DNA of 64,000 nt from Trichopria drosophilae. Taxonomy: Eukaryota; Arthropoda; Insecta; Hymenoptera; Diapriidae. The notes below the pieces were generated by a model, which did not search any database, was not told where the DNA came from, and saw only the letters and a list, made by a program, of their open reading frames with translations. Shown piece by piece: positions 11,401-21,613 of the stretch. The position numbers and the translations under genes are program-made. The stretch spans positions 102,189,501 to 102,253,500 of the forward strand of contig CM059586.1 in the NCBI GenBank assembly GCA_030407085.1, read 5' to 3'. The first letter of the stretch is position 1. Each line of letters begins with the position of its first letter.

Positions 11401-13253
11401 TTGGATCTAATTGTATCAAAAATTGTATATAACGTTTCAACTATTTGTTAGTTTCGCATCATCTTTTACAGCAAGGAGGTGGTTGAGTAATTACGACTCA
11501 AAGTTGTTGTGCGGGAGACCAGGGTTCGATTCTCGGTCGATGCAAATTTTTTTTTCATTAAATGTATGAACTGGGATTATTTTTAGATTTAAATATATTG
11601 CCATGCATTAAAATTTTTAATACATTTCAATCCTTTTCAATACTTTTAAGATCAAATAGCGCATTCAAATGTATATTGTAATGCATTCAAAATTTTCAAT
11701 ACATTTTAATGCAATTCCGATTGCTGGAAGGGATTAAATACGATTCTTCTGCAATATTTCCAGATGCAGAATGGGTCATTCTGAATTTAACAGAATCCAG
11801 AAACCAGAAGAAAATTAAATTTTGTTTTAAATATTATATATGAAGTTTTGAAGAATGTCATTTAATTTAATATTTTTATGTTCTAAATTAGATTTATTCC
11901 GTTGAAAAGGAATGTACCTAATTTAATGTGATTAAGAAAAAGGCGAGATACTCTTATTTCATAGATGTTTTGATTAACCGTTTTAATCGTCATCAATCTA
12001 TAATTAAATTAATTTATATTTCAGTTTCATTGTTCAAGTTTGATGTATTTATTTACAAATTAATACATTTTTATGAAGTTAGACTGATTTTTTATCAATA
12101 TATATGCATAATCCATACATAATGTATATCATAAACACCGTACTCTACTCGTAATGTTAGAGTACTGTACGAGAGAAATTGCAAAACAAACTATTGCTTT
12201 TATTCGCCAATATTTCGGTTAACTCGTGTGTGGAACTCTCTTCCTGAAGATATTCGCAACCAAAATTCCCTTTTCTTATACACCGCTAATTGTAAAAAAA
12301 AACTATTATTTCATTATGTTTAAGTTTTTATATCATTTGTTACAAATAGTATTTAGAAGAGCGACTTTATATATTTTTGTTAAAAACTTTGTATTCTGGG
12401 GTGTTTAACGCCTGTTTATTTCCAATAAATAAATAAATAAATATAATTATAAATAATCCATTTTTTCCCGGGGCCTTATGAAAGTATTAAATGAATAATC
12501 TTTATTTATAGTTGCACAGTTAACAAGTGATTCTCTCACTTTTAAATAAAGATGTAGAACAATAGTGTTGATAAAGATCTTCAGAATAGTTCGCATAAAA
12601 ATATTCAAAAAGATAAATCTAAAAATGATTTCAAGATAAATCAAAAAAGCGAATTTCACTGTTAAACTCTAAATTATATTTAACTTTCTGTCTTAAATGT
12701 AAAACACGTGAATTTACAAAATAGTATTTAAAGAAGAATCGTAATATCATTTATTTTCCTTTTAAATTTGTATGAAACATTTAACGAAGACGTTACTTAA
12801 TAGTTTCTTTCCCAACGAACGAAAACGAATAGAAAGTTAAAAATACGAATTGAAACAAATTCAAGTGAATTAAATTGAATTAAAATGCATGAAAGTGATT
12901 AATTGAATCCACTTTTTAATTCATTTCAATTCGTATTTTTAACTTTCTATTCGTTTTCGTTTACTGGGAAAGAAACTATTAATTAACGTCTTCGTTAAAT
13001 GTTTCGTACGAATTTAAAAGGAAAATAAATGATATTACGATTCTTCTTTACATACTATTTTGTAAATTCACATGTTTTACAGATTAAAGACCATAAATTA
13101 CATACACTTAAAGACTATAAATCCAATCGTAAGATACAAGTTCGTATAACTAAAAAAACACACACCTGTTGGAATCCCCAAAGCTTTGGATCCTCTTCCG
13201 AAGCCATGGACAATTTTCCCTGCTATATGATAAGGCAAATACGTTTTTGCCAT
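2456..13253 (-). CDS. RFK: Riboflavin kinase (flavokinase)
   Basis: Four coding exons on the minus strand (13253-13166, 2936-2788, 2721-2619, 2559-2456) join in frame into 147 residues, about the length of animal monofunctional riboflavin kinases. The enzyme transfers phosphate from ATP to riboflavin to make FMN. Visible family motifs are GFGRGSKALGIPTAN (residues 17-31, with the PTAN Mg-ATP loop split by intron 1), GIYYGWA, GWNPFYKN-KKSM, and DFYGE at 90-94, whose Glu is the expected catalytic base. The start is the ATG just after a possible 3' splice site (tttttcag), so a non-coding 5' exon may exist. Intron 1 is 10.2 kb and packed with transposon remnants, so exon 1 lies far from the rest and next to the VIPAS39 start. 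The junctions agree in phase (G|CA makes Ala30). A distal exon 1 is inference, but the protein match across the junction is strong. Confidence 0.92.
3400..3870. other. Intron 1 sequence of RFK, not resolved
   Basis: This is AT-rich DNA without coding signal. A 60-bp piece at 3795-3857 (ending in 'gtgccaccaattcaac') recurs at 4846-4905 and, inverted, near 6350-6415. The left arm of the inverted LINE structure therefore carries an extra copy of its own edge. Confidence 0.5.
3985..4825 (+). pseudogene. Non-LTR retrotransposon fragment: endonuclease C-terminus and linker (left arm)
   Basis: Broken frames translate to pieces typical of the apurinic-type endonuclease domain of LINE ORF2: a start like LYRSPYSNIEKF, then IIIVDINIDI (the family GDFNID position) and ITDHYPILLSI (the SDH position). 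These are followed by an open stretch at 4439-4825 with NKWITPALINSANRKNKLYKEW, the usual linker before the reverse transcriptase. Stops and frameshifts separate the pieces and no reverse transcriptase core follows. This is a dead copy. Confidence 0.75.
4925..5640. repeat. Dispersed ATGGCGG-type repeats in the loop of the inverted LINE pair
   Basis: Several diverged units alternate a 'gccatcttgg' or 'gccattttgaat' block with 'cttcagattcgtgatcagc' and 'gaccccaaaaacccc'. At least five unit starts can be picked out (about 4960, 5080, 5180, 5340 and 5460), in both orientations. Short open frames here are by-products of the repeat. Confidence 0.7.
6472..7290 (-). pseudogene. Non-LTR retrotransposon fragment (right arm, inverted copy)
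   Basis: Mirror of the left-arm fragment. The open stretch 6825-6472 repeats the WITPALINSANRKNKLYKEW linker, differing at a few residues (for example NPRNK against NTKNK, and HHFNW against HNFNW). The differences show that the two arms have diverged slightly since the inversion or duplication. Confidence 0.75.
8370..8671 (+). repeat. LINE 3' end, copy 1
   Basis: The stretch translates to the tail of a LINE reverse transcriptase ORF (pieces such as YCFYSPIFRL and WNSLPEGIRN, the WNxLP signature) and ends in an AAATAAATAAAT tail. It is nearly the same sequence as 12138-12442, so the two are separate 5'-truncated insertions of one family. Confidence 0.75.
8714..9109. mobile_element. TTAA-flanked non-autonomous DNA element (piggyBac-type ends)
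   Basis: The element starts TTAACCCTTAAAGCG and ends CGCTTTAAGGGTTAA. That is a perfect TTAA target duplication directly followed by inverted CCCTTAAAGCG ends, which is the piggyBac signature. At about 396 bp it is a MITE. The open frame inside (8943-9185) runs over the element's end and is not a gene. Confidence 0.75.
9533..10920. mobile_element. GGGTGATTCTCC-ended element, copy 1
   Basis: The ends are inverted: 'atatgggtgattctcc' at 9533 and 'ggagaatcacccatat' at 10918. The element is about 1.39 kb. Two further near-identical copies lie at 27512-28906 (opposite orientation) and 30718-32079. Inside is the spaced repeat 'ggtaacgacaatgaaggtga', with 'gacgacaat' again at the end of the open frame. 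A 96-codon open frame at 10058-10348 is partly kept between copies but differs in start and frame, so coding is doubtful. This looks like a non-autonomous DNA transposon of a family I cannot name. Confidence 0.75.
11159..11272. repeat. Single arm of the CCCAGTAAACG hairpin family
   Basis: It matches one arm of the short palindromes at 12810-12969, 39411-39590 and 40009-40188 (from 'cccaataaacgaaaacgaat' to 'attgaatccactttttaatt'). The second arm is replaced by AT-rich DNA. Confidence 0.6.
11273..11440. repeat. AT-rich tandem pair
   Basis: A block containing 'atataaacatatataattat' and 'ttggatct-aattgtatcaa' occurs twice in a row, with small differences. No other function is seen. Confidence 0.5.
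11456..11543 (+). other. tRNA-like sequence (tRNA relic or SINE head)
   Basis: It starts GCATC and ends GATGC, able to pair as an acceptor stem, 88 bases apart. A box-A-like stretch (GGTGGTTGAGTAATTACGAC) and a near-consensus box B (GGTTCGATTCT) lie at tRNA-like spacing, with an imperfect T-stem. A clean anticodon stem is not evident and no CCA follows. It may be a degenerate tRNA gene or the head of a tRNA-derived SINE. Confidence 0.4.
12138..12442 (+). repeat. LINE 3' end, copy 2
   Basis: Same family as 8370-8671, again ending 'aataaataaataaataaat'. The reverse-transcriptase tail is closed by stops. The short open frame at 12226-12408 lies in a non-native frame. Confidence 0.75.
12699..13080. 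repeat. 380-bp near-perfect palindrome
   Basis: The outer arms (12699-12810 and 12969-13080) match as reverse complements ('aacgaagacgtt' against 'aacgtcttcgtt', 'aaagaagaatcgtaatatc' against its mirror). They enclose a core hairpin of the CCCAGTAAACG family. The structure lies in RFK intron 1, less than 100 bp downstream of exon 1. It would fold into one long stem in the transcript. Confidence 0.8.
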
Positions 13254-13829
13254 TCTGAAAAACTGAAATTTTTCTTTTATTTTTTAAAAACAATTTTATT
13301 TCTGTCTCTCGACGATGTAACGTATCCTGACGTTCTAAACTGAGAAGCCGGTTTTTAAGATTCGTTATCACAGCTTTTTAAAAAATGTCGATAAAGAGCA
13401 AATATAGCTGTTGACTTTTCTTCCGCTGTCAATGATTAAATGTGTCTTTAAAAACTTTGAAACAAGAAACTATCTGTGTAAACAACACGCAAGAGACGTA
13501 AACCCAGAACAGATACCCAAAAAGTACCTTAAAAATGGAAAACACACACGTACATTACATAAGCGTGTCTTTCTCTTTCTCGTTGGGGAACAAGGATAAA
13601 CATTCATCCTATTTTTTAACATGAGCTCCGACATTTTCTTCACTACATAAATAGGTTAAGTTGCGTACAGCACCATCTGGTGTCCATATCCCGAACTATT
13701 AAATCCCCTTATAAACACCAGATGTCGCTGAAATACAAAGCAAGTAACATAACCTCAAAGTGCTGTCAACTTTTTAATATTTCATTTTTTAAATTATTTT
13801 TCTTTACTATGAATCTAATATAAGTAACC
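13254..13829. promoter_or_regulatory. Divergent spacer between RFK and VIPAS39
   Basis: The two start codons lie 577 bp apart, pointing away from each other, so both promoters must lie here unless 5' non-coding exons extend them. An inverted pair, 'gcaccatctggtgt' (about 13666) and 'acaccagatgtcgc' (about 13717), could be a paired binding site. No TATA box is clear for either gene. Confidence 0.5.
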
Positions 13830-16800
13830 ATGACTTCATTAAAGGAAGATGAAGAGTTTTGGAACAGTACGGAAAAAAGATCATTCTCTTTCGAAACCAA
13901 CGAGGTAAATTTTGTAAAAAACTCCAATTTCTTTTATTAATAAACCTTTTCAATTTAGTCCGACAATCTCTTTGGTGTTTCTGTAACCGGAGCTGCTCGT
14001 CTTCGTGATGGAATCTCAAATATCCAAGTATCCGATAAGTATTTCAAGTCTGACGAGTCGCAATACACATCGAAACCGTTACTTTCGATCATATCCGACA
14101 GGACTCTTGCCCAATGTAAATCTTTAAATTTCCCATTCGATAAACACCAAACAATAATTACTTTTTAAAATTAGTATTAGCGGCAGATAAATCTCAGTAT
14201 GTCCCGGAAGAATCTCCTGACGTTCGCGAACAAACTACATTGAAACAAATTTTACTTGGACAACCGTCTTCTCTAGAGAGGTACAAATCTCTCGCCAGTA
14301 AAACTAGTCTGCTGGATGCTGCGATCAAAAGTGGCGATGGCAATGCCATATTGGCGGTAACTCAATTCATTGCGAAAACATTGAAACGTTCGCTCCTGCA
14401 ACGTTTGTTGGCCGAACGTCCCGAAGCTGTAGACGCTTATATTCGATACTTGTCGACGAGGATGCAAACCAACGAAATCTGTGATATTTTAACGTATGTG
14501 ATTCCATTTTCATAAATATCTTCGACTAATATTTTTATTTCCTTAGAATGCAGGGACAAACAAACGGAGCGGCGGTAATTTATTTACATTACTCAACACC
14601 TCGATAGAACTTGCGCTAAATTTTTGTAATTTTCAGATGCAAAGTCTTCTAGTAATTTTGAAAAATAATAAGAATGTTGATATATTATTGAAAAAACTTA
14701 CAAATTGTTACAAGACGCAGTTTGCGAATCTCACCGACTGTCGAGAATCCGTCTTTGTACAATCGTACATAAAATTATTAGGTTTGTACCCAAAAATTTC
14801 ATTAACCCTTTAAGTTTTTTCCAACTATTTTCAACGTTAATTTTCTTTACTACTATGGGTGTAAAATAAAATCGGAATAACCATGTCTTACGTATTTGGG
14901 ATCGCTCTTTCAGAATCTGCCAATAAAATTACAAAAAATAAATTTTCAAAAAGTTGCGGCCATTTTTCTGAAAAAAAAATAGGAATTTTTGACAATTTTG
15001 TTTCAAAAATGATTTTTTTTTCATACAGCAAGTAACCAGAACACTATTTCACATAAAAATATTGCGTCCGCCTTTTTATAACTTAACAAATTTTTTTCTT
15101 GAAAAATATGGGCTTTAGAGAAAATTTGCTAAGAATAAAAATGTCTTAGAATTGCTTAAAGAAGCTTCTAAAATTTTTTCAGATTTTTTAAATGACTTTT
15201 CTAAAAATTTTGATGTTTGGAATTTTTAAAAAACCAAAAAGTGTATCAATACATTGTGATAAAATTTGAGAAGGTTCTTTAACCAATTCTAAGACATATT
15301 TGTTCTTAGCAAATTTTCTCTAAAGTCTATAGTTTTCAAGAAAAAAATTTGTTAAGTTTTAAAAAGATTTTTGAGCATCCAGGCGCCATTTTAGAAGTCT
15401 CCATCTTGAAATTCAAATTAGAACACAGTACGTTTTAATCCTAAGGGTCCATGGACGCGATATTTTTACCTTAGACATGTTTTCCAATGTAATTTCCGGA
15501 TGAAAGTGATGTTAGAATGAAAAATCAATTTTGAAAAACCATGTTTTTTACAAAAAAACGTCTGTAACTTTTTTGTTTTTCATTTTATCGAAATTTCATT
15601 GAAAGATTCTGAAAGAGCATATAATTTTACGTCAGAAATAGTGGGAGTAAAATTTTTCCAAATGCTTTTATATGGAAATTATCGACGTTTAAACTGATGT
15701 TCAAAATGTGCCCGTTTAGGCCTTAATGGGTTAACGCCGGGAAGGACACTTTTTTCAACGTTAATTTTCTTTACTACTATGGGTGTATAGCCATATCTTA
15801 CGTATTTGGGATCGCCCTTTCAGAATCTGCCAATAAAATTGCAAAAAAATTAATTTTCAAAAAGTTACGGCCATTTTTCTAAAAAAAATAGGAATTTTTG
15901 ACGATTTTGTTTTAAAAATGATTTTTTTTCATGTGGCAAACAACCAGAAGACTGTTTCACATAAAAATATCGCATCCGCAATGTCTAAGCTTCAAAATGG
16001 CGATAGGTACTTTTGAAAATTTCAAGATGGCGGATCCAAAATGGCGACGAAAGAATTTTTTTTTACCAAATAGTAATATTCAGTGTCTGTTTCATTGAAA
16101 AAAAAATTTCTTTTTAATGACACTGTGTATCTATATATTTTTTGGGTCGCTGAATACAAATCTGAAGTCCGATTTCAAAAATTCAAAATGGCGGACGATA
16201 TTTTCAAAATTGGTCGTATTATTTTGAAAATTACTACTCGGGAGTTTTTGAGGTCGTTGAATACGAATCTGAAGTCCGATTTGAAAAATTCAAGATGGCG
16301 GATCCAAAATGGCGACGAAAGAATTTTTTTTTACCAAATAGTAATATTCAGTGTGTTTCATTAAAAAAAAAATTTCTTTTTAATGACACTGTGTATCTAT
16401 AAATTTTTTGGGTTTTTGAGGTCGCTGAATACGTATCTGAAGTCCGATTTGAAAAATTCAAAATGGCGGACGATATTTTCAAAATTGGTCGTATTATTTT
16501 GAAAATTACTACTCGGGAGTTTTTGAGGTCGTTGAATACGAATCTGAAGTCCGATTTGAAAAATTCAAGATGGCGGATCCAAAATGGCGACGAAAGAATT
16601 TTTTTTTTACCAAATAGTAATATTCAGTGTGTTTCATTAAAAAAAAAATGTCTTTTTAATGACACTGTGTATCTATATATTTTTTGGGTCGCCGATCACG
16701 AATCTGAAGTTTGATTTCAAAAATTCAAAATGGCGGACGATATTTTCAAAATTGGTCGTATTATTTTGAAAATTACTACTCGGGAGTTTTTGAGGTCGTT

Positions 16801-19800
16801 GAATACGAATCTGAAGTCCGATTTGAAAAATTCAAGATGGCGGATCCAAAATGGCGACGAAAGAATTTTTTTTTACCAAATAGTAATATTCAGTGTGTTT
16901 CATTAAAAAAAAAATGTCTTTTTAATGACACTGTGTATCTATATATTTTTTGGGTCGCTGAATACGAACCTGAAGTCCGATATCAAAAATTCGAAATGGC
17001 GGACGATATTTTCAAAATTGATTGGATTATTTTGAAAATTACTACTCGGGAGTTTTTGAGGTCGTTGAATACGAATCTGAAGTCCGATTTGAAAAATTCA
17101 AGATGGCGGATCCAAAATGGCGACGAAAGAATTTTTTTTTACCAAATAGTAATATTCAGTGTGTTTCATTAAAAAAAAAATGTCTTTTTAATGACACTGT
17201 GTATCTATATATTTTTTGGGTCGCCGATCACGAATCTGAAGTTTGATTTAAAAAATTCAAAATGGCGGACGATATTGTCAAAATTGGTCGGATTATTTTG
17301 AAAATTACAACTCGGGGGTTTTTTAGGTCGCTGAATACGAACCTGAAGTCCGATTTCAAAAATTCGAAATGGCGGATCCAATATGGCTGACGATATTTTC
17401 AAAATTGGTCGGATTATTTATCTTTAGTAAAGTTTTTTTTTTTTACGAAATTTAAGTGATTGTACTACTTGACTTTCCTCGTTTCTTCATAACACTTAAA
17501 TTTTCATAAATTTGTATTAAATAATTACAAAATTACAACAACAAAAAATAATACAGCCGAAAATTAAAAAAAAATATTAAAAATGAAAATTAAAAAAAAA
17601 TAATAAAACTCTCTCTGAAAATACGAAAACAGATTTAAAAATAATAGTTAAAAAAAAGAAAATGGTCCTTCAAATCCCGTTTACTTCCTCGCGATTTGAG
17701 CCGGGCAACATTAATAATTTTATTAATGGCTAAAGAACGTGGAACATTTTATCTAAAAATTAAAACTTGGGCTATAAATCAAATGGGTTTGGTCCCCGAG
17801 TAACAATTTTCAAAATATCGTCCGCCATATTGAATTTTTGAAATCGGACTTCAGGCTCGTATTCAGCGACCTCAAAAACCCCCGACTAGTAATTTTCAAA
17901 ATAATCCGACCAATTTTGACAATATCGTCCGCCATTTTGGATCCGCCATCTTGAATTTTTGAAATCGGACTTCAGATTCGAATTCAGCGACCTCAAAAAC
18001 CCAAAAAATATATAGATACACAGTGTCGTTAAAAAGAAATTTTTTTTTTAATGAAACAGACGCTAAATATTACTATTTCGTAAAAGAAAATTCTTTCGTC
18101 GACATTTTGGATCCACCATTTTGAATTTTTGAAATCGGACTTCAGATTCGAATTCAGCGACCTCAAAAACCCAACAAATATATAGATACACAGTGTCGTT
18201 AAAAAGAAATTTTTTTTTTAATGAAACAGACGCTAAATATTACTATTTCGTAAAAGAAAATTCTTTCGTCGACATTTTGGATCCACCATTTTGAATTTTT
18301 GAAATCGGACTTCAGGCTCATATTCAGCGACCTCAAAAACCCAAAAAATATATAGATACACAGTGTCGTTAAAAAGAAATTTTTTTTTAATGAAACAGAC
18401 GCTAAATATTACTATTTCGTAAAAGAAAATTCTTTCGTCGACATTTTGGATCCACCATTTTGAATTTTTGAAATCGGACTTCAGGTTCGTATTCAGCGAC
18501 CTCAAAAACCCTCGAGTTGTAATTTTCAAAATAATACGATCAATTTTGTAAATATCGTCCGCCATATTGGATCCGCCATTTTGAATTTTTGAAATCGGAC
18601 TTCAGATTCGTGATCGGCGACCAAAAAAATATATAGATACACAGTGTCATTAAAAAGAAATTTTTTTTTTAATGAAACACACTGAATATTACTATTTGGT
18701 AAAAAAAAATTCTTTCGTCGCCATTTTGGATCCGCCATCTTGAATTTTTGAAATCAGACTTCAGGTTCGTATTCAGCGACCTCAAAAACCCCCGAGTTGT
18801 AATTTTCAAAATAATCCGACCAATTTTGACAATATCGTCCGCCATATTGGATCCGCCATTTTGAATTTTTGAAATCGGACTTCAGATTCGTGATCGGCGA
18901 CCAAAAAAATATATAGATACACAGTGTCATTAAAAAGAAATTTTTTTTTTAATGAAACACACTGAATATTACTATTTGGTAAAAAAAAATTCTTTCGTCG
19001 ACATTTTAGATCCGCCATCTTGAAATTTTCAAAAGTACCTTTCGCCATTTTGAAGCTTAGACATTGCGGACGCGATATTTTTATGTGAAACAGTCTTCTG
19101 GTTACTTGCCGTATGAAAAAAAAATCATTTTTGAAACAAAATTGTCAAAAATGCCTATTTTTTTTTAGAAAAATCGCCGCAACTTTTTGAAAATTCATTT
19201 TTTTGCAATTTTATTGGCAGATTCTGAAAGGGCGATCCCAAATACGTAAGATATGGCTATACACCCATAGTAGTAAAGAAAATTAACGTTGAAAAAAGTG
19301 TCCTTCCCGGCGTTAACCCATTAAGGCCTAAACGGGCACATTTTGAACATCAGTTTAAACGTCGATAATTTGCATATAAAAGCATTTGGAAAATTTTTAC
19401 TCCCACTATTTCTGACGTAGAATGATATGCTCTTTCAGAATCTTTCAATGAAATTTCGATAAAATGAAAAACAAAAAAGTTACAGACGTTTTTTTGTAAA
19501 AAACATGGTTTTTAAAAATTTATTTTTCATTCTAACATCACTTTCACCTGGAAATTGCATTAGGAAACATGTCTAAGGTAAAAATATCGCGTCCATGGAC
19601 CCTTAGGATTAAAACGTACTGTGTTCTAATTTGAATTTCAAGATGGCGACTTCCAAAATGGCGCCTAGAAGCTCAAAAATCTTTTTATAACTTAACAAAT
19701 TTTTTTCTTGAAAACTATAGACTAGAGAAAATTTGCTAAGAACAAATATGTCTTAGAATTGGTTAAAGAACCTTCTCAAATTTTATCACAATGTATTGAT

Positions 19801-20988
19801 ACACTTTTTGGTTTTTTAAAAATTCCAAAAATCAAAATTTTTAGAAAAGTCATTTAAAAAATCTGAAAAAATTTGAGAAGGTTCTTTAATCAATTCTAAG
19901 ACATTTTTATTCTTAGCAAATTTTCTCTAAAGCCCATATTTTTCAAGAAAAAAATTTGTTAAGTTATAAAAAGATTTTTGAGCTTCTAGGCGCCATTTTG
20001 GAAGTCGCCATCTTGAAATTCAAATTAAAACAGGGTACGTTTTAATCCTAAGGGTCCATGGACGCGATATTTTCACCTTTTCCTGTTTCCCAATGCAATT
20101 TCTAGGTGAAAGTGATGTTAGAATGAAAAATCAATTTTGAAAAACCATGTTTTTTACAAAAAACGTCTATAACTTTTTTGTTTTTCATTTTATCGAAATT
20201 TTATTGAAAGATTCTGAAAGAACATACAATTTTACATTCGAAATAGTTTGAGTAACATTTTTCCAAATGCTTTTATATGCAAATTATCGACGTTTAAACT
20301 GATGCTCAACCAAATAAACTAAAATTCATTTACAGAATGGCAGATGGCTGCGAAAGATTCGAAGCAATTCAACGAACCGTTGGAACTCAATTCAGTATTG
20401 GACATTCTGCGACATACTTGCCGCTACCATTGGGATTTATCCGACAGTAACTTTTTGTCACCCGTTTCCTTTTCCCAAGTTCACGACATTTCTTCGTTAC
20501 AATTTCAAAAAGTTGCTCTTGTCACCCGAGCTTCGGTTCAAGCTTGGGACGACATCGATAACTTATTACACAAGAAGGTAAATAACATTCGACTTAAATC
20601 CAACTTAATTTCATAAATTGAAAATTTTACAGACGTGGATAGTAGGAAAGAAATTACAAACCAACTTACCGATCGAAGAAATACTCAAACTTCTGAAAAA
20701 TTGCCAAGCGCCGACAGCGATCCTTGACAAGTATCTCGGTTACGTCGACAATGTAAAGAAAAGACTTGAGATTGCGAGGACGTTACACTGTTACAAGTCT
20801 GTTATCGACGTAAGTTATTTTCCAAAAATTCTCTCGTTTCTTTCTCACCGATTTCATTGCAGATTCTGATGTCGCAAGGTGATCGCACTTCGCTCCTCGA
20901 ATACAAAGCTAGTCTACAACCGCAATCGGAGCAATATTTCTACGCCGATAATGTCCTTCGCAACTCTTCAGTCAAATGGCGGAATTGA
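13830..20988 (+). CDS. VIPAS39: VPS33B-interacting protein VIPAS39 (SPE-39/Vps16B)
   Basis: Eight exons (13830-13904, 13959-14115, 14175-14493, 14547-14574, 14637-14781, 20336-20577, 20633-20809, 20863-20988) join in frame into 422 residues. The protein partners VPS33B (CHEVI complex) in endosome, lysosome and phagosome maturation; the Drosophila counterpart is Vps16B (full-of-bacteria). The recognisable body is the Vps16 C-terminal-like helical region from about residue 95 to the end (LLDAAIKSGDGNAILAV, LERPEAVDAYIRYL-like, HWDLSDSNFLSPVSF, WIVGKKLQTNLPIEEILKLL). The N-terminus is short and polar. Exon 4 has only 28 nt. The exon 3 start could also be 14181 (a second AG), adding or removing two residues. 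Intron 5 is 5.55 kb and is wholly fold-back repeat. An AATAAA lies 27 bp past the stop. It diverges from RFK and converges with otu. Confidence 0.9.
14802..15734. mobile_element. TTAA fold-back element, left partner (E1-left), in VIPAS39 intron 5
   Basis: It runs from TTAACCC (14802) to GGCCTTAATGGGTTAA (15734). Its first 200 bp match the end of the neighbouring element E2 ('cttactactatgggtgta'). Its right half matches, in reverse, 19313-20298. It contains the module 'ctaaagtctatagttttc' that also occurs in otu intron 4. It looks chimeric, perhaps through gene conversion between adjacent elements. Confidence 0.65.
16000..17420 (+). repeat. Tandem array, unit about 266 bp, left arm of E2
   Basis: The motif 'gacactgtgtatctat' recurs at 16119, 16385, 16661, 16926 and 17193, giving spacings of 265-276 bp. 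Each unit carries several ATGGCGG blocks plus 'tattactactcgggagttttt'-like and 'ccaaatagtaatattcagtg' segments. Open frames such as MADDIFKIG... are repeat artefacts. Confidence 0.9.
17800..19050 (-). repeat. Tandem array, right arm of E2, mixed 170- and 280-bp units
   Basis: This is the reverse-complement counterpart of the left array. The landmark 'cagtgtc' lies at 18021, 18191, 18361, 18642 and 18922, so units of about 170, 170, 281 and 280 bp occur. The short units lack the 'ataatccgaccaattttg' block. Array lengths have changed independently on the two arms. Confidence 0.9.
19313..20298. mobile_element. TTAA fold-back element, right partner (E1-right), 3' end lost
   Basis: It starts TTAACCCATTAAGGCC next to E2 and is itself a palindrome centred near 19830 ('ccttaggattaaaacgta' at about 19610, mirrored at about 20037). 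It stops at 'cgtttaaactgatg', about 40 bp short of the expected end, only 38 bp before the exon 6 splice site. The deletion may have been fixed by splicing constraint. Confidence 0.7.
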
Positions 20989-21613
20989 AGATCCTAATAA
21001 CCTTGTAAATACTAAATAAAAGTATTTTTAACAAACCCTTTGTTTCGTAGAAAATTACAAAAGTTAAATTTATTATTGAAAAATTCACAATAGCGGATGT
21101 CACACATTCGCTCCAACGTAAAAAAGGTGCTCGCAGTTGCTGCGATTAATAATACAATAACTCAATAATAAGTAGTAAATTTTTAAACACCGCTCGACCT
21201 TAAGACCGATTGGTTATACAAAAATATAACGACACGTAAGACTTTCAAATATGTAAACACTAAAGGAACTTCAAGTTTGGACCCGACCGAGATACCCGTT
21301 CTTAAGAATTGCCAAACGATAACCTGCGCTTCTTTAAAAGTGGTAGCCGATGAAATAACCTGTAATAAAAACATTTCTTTACACGACACTTTAACACCGT
21401 AAAAAGCTCGGAAAAAATGTTGAAAGAATCGTTCCTCTGATCATTCTTTTTCAGCATAATCGAGTATCAGGAAAACATTAAAATCAGTTAAATATTTATC
21501 AAAAAGGTTCGATAAGAGTTTCTTTACAGACATCGACTAGCTTTTCTAAACAAGTCTTTTATGAAATCCCTTTTTCCCGGCACCTGATCGATTCCCAACT
21601 TGAAATTTCCTCA
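20989..21613. other. Convergent spacer VIPAS39/otu with polyadenylation signals
   Basis: AATAAA for VIPAS39 lies at 21015-21020. A minus-strand AATAAA at 21074-21069 suits otu, implying an otu 3' UTR of about 550 nt. The two transcripts nearly meet. No further gene is seen. Confidence 0.7.

Larger units (their letters stand above)
15731..19316. mobile_element. TTAA fold-back element E2 with mirrored tandem arrays
   Basis: The ends are perfect inverted TTAACGCCGGGAAGGACAC sequences at 15731 and 19316. The outer arms (15731-16020 and about 19000-19316) and inner arrays are reverse complements around an AT-rich centre at 17420-17800. The TTAA duplication and long inverted arms suggest a non-autonomous piggyBac-type fold-back. 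No transposase is present. Confidence 0.75.

Noticed and set aside
16083..19048. Repeated open frames such as MADDIFKIGRIILKITTREF on both strands
   Set aside because: They follow the 266-bp unit of the satellite exactly, occur on both mirrored arms and break wherever the unit has an indel. They are inside an intron.
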